Assembly: GCA_017547065.1 (NCBI GenBank)
Contig: JAFYRC010000115.1
Location: 1 to 8,318, forward strand
Length of the DNA: 8,318 bases
Source: Tidjanibacter sp.
GTDB lineage: Bacteria > Bacteroidota > Bacteroidia > Bacteroidales > Rikenellaceae
Reading direction: 5' to 3'
The notes below the pieces were generated by a model. It was not told the DNA's origin. It saw only the letters and a program-made list of their open reading frames with translations, and ran no database searches. Shown here one piece after another: positions 5,359-8,318 of this stretch (its first letter is position 1; every line of letters begins with the position of its first letter). The position numbers were made by a program, and so were the translations under genes.

Positions 5359-6591
5359 ATGACAAGACTGAGAAACATAGCAGCAGTAGTCGCTCTGCTG
5401 GCGACTCTCTCGCTGATGAGCTCGTGCGGTAGCGGCACCTTTGCCCTCGCATCGGGCACAAGCGCAACCTACACCGACGACCTCTATGCCACCCACGACC
5501 GCGTGGCCATAGCAAAAGCCGAGAAGGCTCTCGCCGATGCCGAAGCCGCAGCAGCCAAGGCAAGGGAGGAGAAGATCCAGGCTATGATCAATGCCGCCAA
5601 GGCCGAGGCCGACCTGGCAGACATCTTGGGCGACGTGGAGCTGAACGGTGTGACCACCACAACCTCTACCGCAGCCGCAGGTACCGTCGTGAACAACACC
5701 TACAACATCTACGTAGACGACTACGAGTCGGCCTATGCACGCAGATTGAAAGGTTTCTCGTCGGCTACCTACAAACTCCCCTCTGCCTACTGGGACTACC
5801 GCTATGGTGACGCCTATTTCCTCACCATGGCCTACGACCCCGCATTCTACACCGTAATGGTTATGGGTGACCAGGTGTGGGTAGAGCCTCGCTACATCAC
5901 TGCAATGTTTGGCAGCTGGGGCAGGCCCTATTACTACCGTTACAGCGCGTGGGACTACTACTACAACCCCTTCTATTATGACTACTATTGGGGTTGGTAC
6001 CACCACTCGCCCTACTACTGCCACCACTACAACCCATACTACCACCACACCCACCACTGGCACGCTCCACACTATGGACACAAGCCTCCCCACAAGCCTG
6101 CGCCCGCACCCGCACCCGGTGGCAGCCACAAACCCGGCACTCCCGGAGGTGGCAAGTCGCCTGTGGTTCACCGTCCGAGCTATGCGAGTGGCAACTCCTC
6201 GGCACGTCCTTCGAGTGGTCGTCCGAGCTACGCCGACCGCCTCAACGGATCGAGAAGCGAGGTGGGTACAGCGCCCAACAACGGCACGGTTAGTGCAGGT
6301 GGTAGCAATTCCAGCCGTCCGACTGGCGGAAAGGTTACCTATTCCACCGGCAAGGGTTCGAGCATTGGCAACAACCGCAACTCCTCTGCAAGTAGCAGTT
6401 CTTCGTCGAGTGGCAACCGTTCGTCGGTGAGCGGCAGTAACCGCAGTGGCAACACTCGTTCGTCGAGCAGCTCCAGCTATTCGAGCAGCAGCCGTAGCAG
6501 TAGTAGCTCCTACTCCGGCAGTTCCTACTCCGGTAGCAGCAACCGAGGCGGAAGCTATTCGGGCTCGCGCAGTGGTACCTCTCGCAGGTAA
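5359..6591 (+). CDS. Predicted lipoprotein with Tyr/His-rich block and Ser-rich tail
   Basis: A 410-aa protein not recognised as any named family. Residues 1-22 form a signal peptide (MTRLRN, then a hydrophobic core) ending in a lipobox-like LMSS-Cys23, so it is probably lipid-anchored. Residues 45-92 are Ala/Glu/Lys-rich and likely coiled coil. Residues 112-190 look like a small folded region with many aromatic residues (YWDYRYGDAYFLTMAYDPAF). Residues 191-246 are extraordinary: 18 Tyr and 12 His plus Cys221, including three consecutive heptads beginning HH (215, 222 and 229). A Pro/Ala/Gly linker follows (243-265), then two RPSYA motifs (272-276 and 288-292). The Ser/Gly/Arg tail (about 315-410) is low complexity and ends RR. 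No acidic surface-export signal follows Cys23. Metal binding by the His block or a structural cell-envelope role is conceivable, but no function can be assigned. The next gene is an outer-membrane barrel 75 nt downstream. Confidence 0.85.
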   Translation: MTRLRNIAAVVALLATLSLMSSCGSGTFALASGTSATYTDDLYATHDRVAIAKAEKALADAEAAAAKAREEKIQAMINAAKAEADLADILGDVELNGVTTTTSTAAAGTVVNNTYNIYVDDYESAYARRLKGFSSATYKLPSAYWDYRYGDAYFLTMAYDPAFYTVMVMGDQVWVEPRYITAMFGSWGRPYYYRYSAWDYYYNPFYYDYYWGWYHHSPYYCHHYNPYYHHTHHWHAPHYGHKPPHKPAPAPAPGGSHKPGTPGGGKSPVVHRPSYASGNSSARPSSGRPSYADRLNGSRSEVGTAPNNGTVSAGGSNSSRPTGGKVTYSTGKGSSIGNNRNSSASSSSSSSGNRSSVSGSNRSGNTRSSSSSSYSSSSRSSSSSYSGSSYSGSSNRGGSYSGSRSGTSRR

Positions 6592-6611
6592 GACAGACGC
6601 TAACATACATC

Positions 6612-6637
6612 ATTTGGGGGCCTCCGCGCCCCCAAAT
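6612..6637 (+). terminator. Terminator-like stem without U-tract between lipoprotein and barrel genes
   Basis: The perfect 10-bp GC-rich stem ATTTGGGGGC / GCCCCCAAAT (6612-6621 and 6628-6637) has a 6-nt loop and lies 20 nt after the lipoprotein stop. It is followed by CTTCCTC instead of a T-run, on a 75-nt intergenic stretch in which no -7 consensus is seen. It may partly terminate transcription or protect the 3' end of the upstream message while letting some transcripts continue into the barrel gene. Confidence 0.5.
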
Positions 6638-6666
6638 CTTCCTCACATAAGACAATACACCGAGTT

Positions 6667-8238
6667 ATGAAAAGACTTTTGAGCATAATCGTAGCGGGCT
6701 CGCTCTCGCTCATGGCAGCACAAGCGCAGGGCTCCTTCGTTGAGATGGGTGGTGCGCTCGTCAGCCCCGCCAACATGAAATACACCGATGCGCTGAAATT
6801 CTCCCAGCAGGAGAACACATACATGTCGGCCCGAGTGGCAGCAATGGGTGGTGCCTTCACCTCGTTGGGTGCCGACCTTTCGAGTATGAGCATCAACCCC
6901 GCAGGTTTGGGTATGTACCGCTCGTCGGCCTTTGCAATGTCGGCCGACATTGGAACTACATCCACCGCCAACAACTTCACGCCCAACGGTAAGAAGCAGA
7001 CCTCCTTCTCCTTCAACCAGATTGGCACGGCGCTCAACATCTACCAGGGCTCGGGCTCGTTGGTGAGTTTCACCTTTGGTTTTGCCTACAACAAGCTCGC
7101 CGACCTCAACTACGACAAGAGCTTCGGTTGGACGGGCGATGGCGTGAGCATTGGCGACTTCTTTGCCCTGCAAATGGAAGGATTCCCCTCGTCGGTACTC
7201 TCCTACAACTCTTACCCCTTCAACAATGAGAACATCTACGTTGACGAGTGGGGTGGCGTTTTGGCCTACCAGACCGCACTCATCGACCCCGTATTGGACG
7301 CCGACGGCAAGGAGACAGGACAATATAAGGTTACGGGCGTACACCCCGACGCGGGTGTTAACGCCAGTCTGCGCACCCGTTCGCGTGGCTCGGTGGGCGA
7401 GTATTCATTCTCGTCGGGCCTGAACATTGCCAACATCCTCTACCTCGGTGCCACACTCGGTATTCAGGACATTTCGCAGACCATTCGTTACTACTACACC
7501 GAGAGTTACAATCAGCCCATCAGCGACCCCGCGCTGTTGAAGGCCATGACCTACGCTCCCATTGAGAGCAGCTATGGCTCGGGCGTAAATCTCAAAATTG
7601 GTGCAATCCTGCGTCCTATTAGTTCGCTCCGACTCGGTATTGCCTACCACACTCGCACCGCCACCACCCTCACCAGGGACTATGCGGCCGAAATGCAGAC
7701 TTGGTTTGAACCCAACAACTCGGGCGATCCCACCGACTACGCTTCGGAGAGTTTGGCAAACAACTACACATACAACTACTCCTCACCCAGCAAGCTCCTC
7801 CTCGGAGCCTCCTACGCCTTGGCCAATAGGGCTCTTATCTCGGTGGACTACGACATCGTGTGGAATCGCTCGATGTTCCTCCAAGCAAACGACCACTGGG
7901 CCGAGGACAATTTCACCCAGAGCGTGGAAGCCGACTTGGGCACCTCGCACAACGTGAGGGTAGGTTTGGAGGTTGTTCCCACCAACGGAGTCTATCTGCG
8001 TGGCGGTTATGCCTACTACGGCTCGCCTTTCAACTCGGCAGCCGAGAAGTACGACGACAATGGCGGATATTTCTATGAGGACTACAAGCGCTCCACAACC
8101 AACTACTCGCTGGGTTGCGGCCTCAGGTTTGCCTCCGGCTCGGCCCTCGACTTTGCGTGGACTTCGAGCACTGCTCGCTATACCAACAGCGTGTTGTACC
8201 ACTATCTCCGCTCCACCAACAACGTGGTTGATGCATAG
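6667..8238 (+). CDS. OmpP1/FadL-like outer-membrane protein, ends at a premature TAG
   Basis: The 523-aa frame begins with a clear Sec signal peptide (MKRLLSIIVAGSLSLMAAQA, likely cut before Gln21). Residues 55-87 (ARVAAMGGAFTSLGADLSSMSINPAGLGMYR) carry the hallmark N-terminal motif of the OmpP1/FadL/TodX-like barrels common in Bacteroidota. The rest alternates polar and hydrophobic residues with many Tyr, Asn and Gly, as in long-loop beta-barrels. FadL-type proteins form outer-membrane channels for hydrophobic molecules; the substrate here cannot be inferred. The frame stops at TAG 8236-8238 with the weak ending NNVVDA, which lacks a barrel-insertion signal, but the same frame continues to a typical one (separate entry). 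The product as read would lack its last strand, so the gene may be a recent pseudogene or the TAG may be an error. It is probably co-transcribed, at least partly, with the lipoprotein gene. Confidence 0.85.
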   Translation: MKRLLSIIVAGSLSLMAAQAQGSFVEMGGALVSPANMKYTDALKFSQQENTYMSARVAAMGGAFTSLGADLSSMSINPAGLGMYRSSAFAMSADIGTTSTANNFTPNGKKQTSFSFNQIGTALNIYQGSGSLVSFTFGFAYNKLADLNYDKSFGWTGDGVSIGDFFALQMEGFPSSVLSYNSYPFNNENIYVDEWGGVLAYQTALIDPVLDADGKETGQYKVTGVHPDAGVNASLRTRSRGSVGEYSFSSGLNIANILYLGATLGIQDISQTIRYYYTESYNQPISDPALLKAMTYAPIESSYGSGVNLKIGAILRPISSLRLGIAYHTRTATTLTRDYAAEMQTWFEPNNSGDPTDYASESLANNYTYNYSSPSKLLLGASYALANRALISVDYDIVWNRSMFLQANDHWAEDNFTQSVEADLGTSHNVRVGLEVVPTNGVYLRGGYAYYGSPFNSAAEKYDDNGGYFYEDYKRSTTNYSLGCGLRFASGSALDFAWTSSTARYTNSVLYHYLRSTNNVVDA

Positions 8239-8313
8239 GTGAACAGTCCCATCATCACCGACTCCAAACAGCGCAAGAGCGTTTTCACAATGACCTATTC
8301 GATGATTTTCTAA
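8236..8313 (+). other. In-frame C-terminal continuation of the barrel gene after an amber codon
   Basis: After TAG 8236-8238 the same frame continues for 24 sense codons (8239-8310) to TAA 8311-8313. The encoded tail ends KSVFTMTYSMIF. Counting back from the terminal Phe, positions -1, -3, -5, -7 and -9 are Phe, Met, Tyr, Met and Phe, the alternating pattern with aromatic end that marks the last strand of an outer-membrane barrel. The original gene was therefore most likely 6667-8313 with 548 codons, the TAG perhaps arising from a CAG. TAG also ends the DUF3467, riboflavin kinase and MerR genes here, so it is not generally reassigned. Confidence 0.75.
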
Positions 8314-8318
8314 CGATA

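Noticed and set aside
5329..6606. A 425-codon frame antisense to the lipoprotein gene, rich in Val, Ala, Thr and Arg.
   Set aside because: It is codon-aligned with the sense gene. Its composition is the mirror of Tyr, His and Ser codons, and it lacks a plausible start region, whereas the sense frame has a signal peptide and ribosome binding site.
8236..8238. TAG reassignment to an amino acid as the explanation for the interrupted barrel gene.
   Set aside because: The riboflavin kinase, MerR (with a second TAG in tandem) and DUF3467 genes all end in TAG at sensible places, so a normal code is more likely.

Overview
The window looks like a chromosomal segment of a Bacteroidales bacterium, probably close to Alistipes/Rikenellaceae. 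This rests on several features. Four sites match or nearly match the Bacteroidota sigma-factor consensus (-7 TAnnTTTG, in one case with a -33 TTTG 19 nt upstream). Shine-Dalgarno sequences are mostly absent. The prolyl-tRNA synthetase is the short archaeal/eukaryotic-like type. The Nif3 and zinc-ribbon genes are adjacent, and there is a DUF3467 gene and an OmpP1/FadL-like barrel. The genus is inference. Most of the content is housekeeping; no phage, transposase, CRISPR array or known defence gene is visible.

Layout from left to right. At 1-220 there is a long near-perfect palindrome, then a minus-strand tRNA-Glu(CTC) with its own consensus promoter and intrinsic terminator. At 271-2739 a minus-strand operon runs MerR-like regulator -> Nif3-family metal protein -> coiled-coil/zinc-ribbon protein and ends at a strong hairpin. 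Divergent from it, at 2800-3186 (+), is a compact stand-alone riboflavin kinase that has to start at a non-ATG codon. The two genes share a 60-bp promoter region containing an inverted repeat. A bidirectional terminator (3217-3254) separates the kinase from the convergent proS -> DUF3467 operon (minus, 5102 down to 3281). proS has a consensus -7 box embedded in a 20-bp palindrome and a leader hairpin.

Divergent from proS, at 5359-6591 (+), is an unusual predicted lipoprotein: a short coiled coil, then a Tyr/His-rich block with a heptad HH pattern, then a Ser/Gly/Arg-rich tail. A terminator-like stem without a U-tract follows, and then an outer-membrane beta-barrel gene of the OmpP1/FadL type (6667-8238). 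The barrel gene holds the most notable anomaly. Its reading frame ends at a TAG, but the same frame continues for 24 codons to a TAA, and those codons encode a textbook C-terminal beta-signal. The gene therefore looks interrupted by a late amber codon. TAG is a normal stop for three other genes here, so codon reassignment is unlikely.

The strongest candidates for something undescribed are the Tyr/His/Ser-rich lipoprotein paired with the barrel, the late amber codon in the barrel gene, and the unexplained palindrome beside the tRNA. All calls come from reading the sequence alone; no database search was made.
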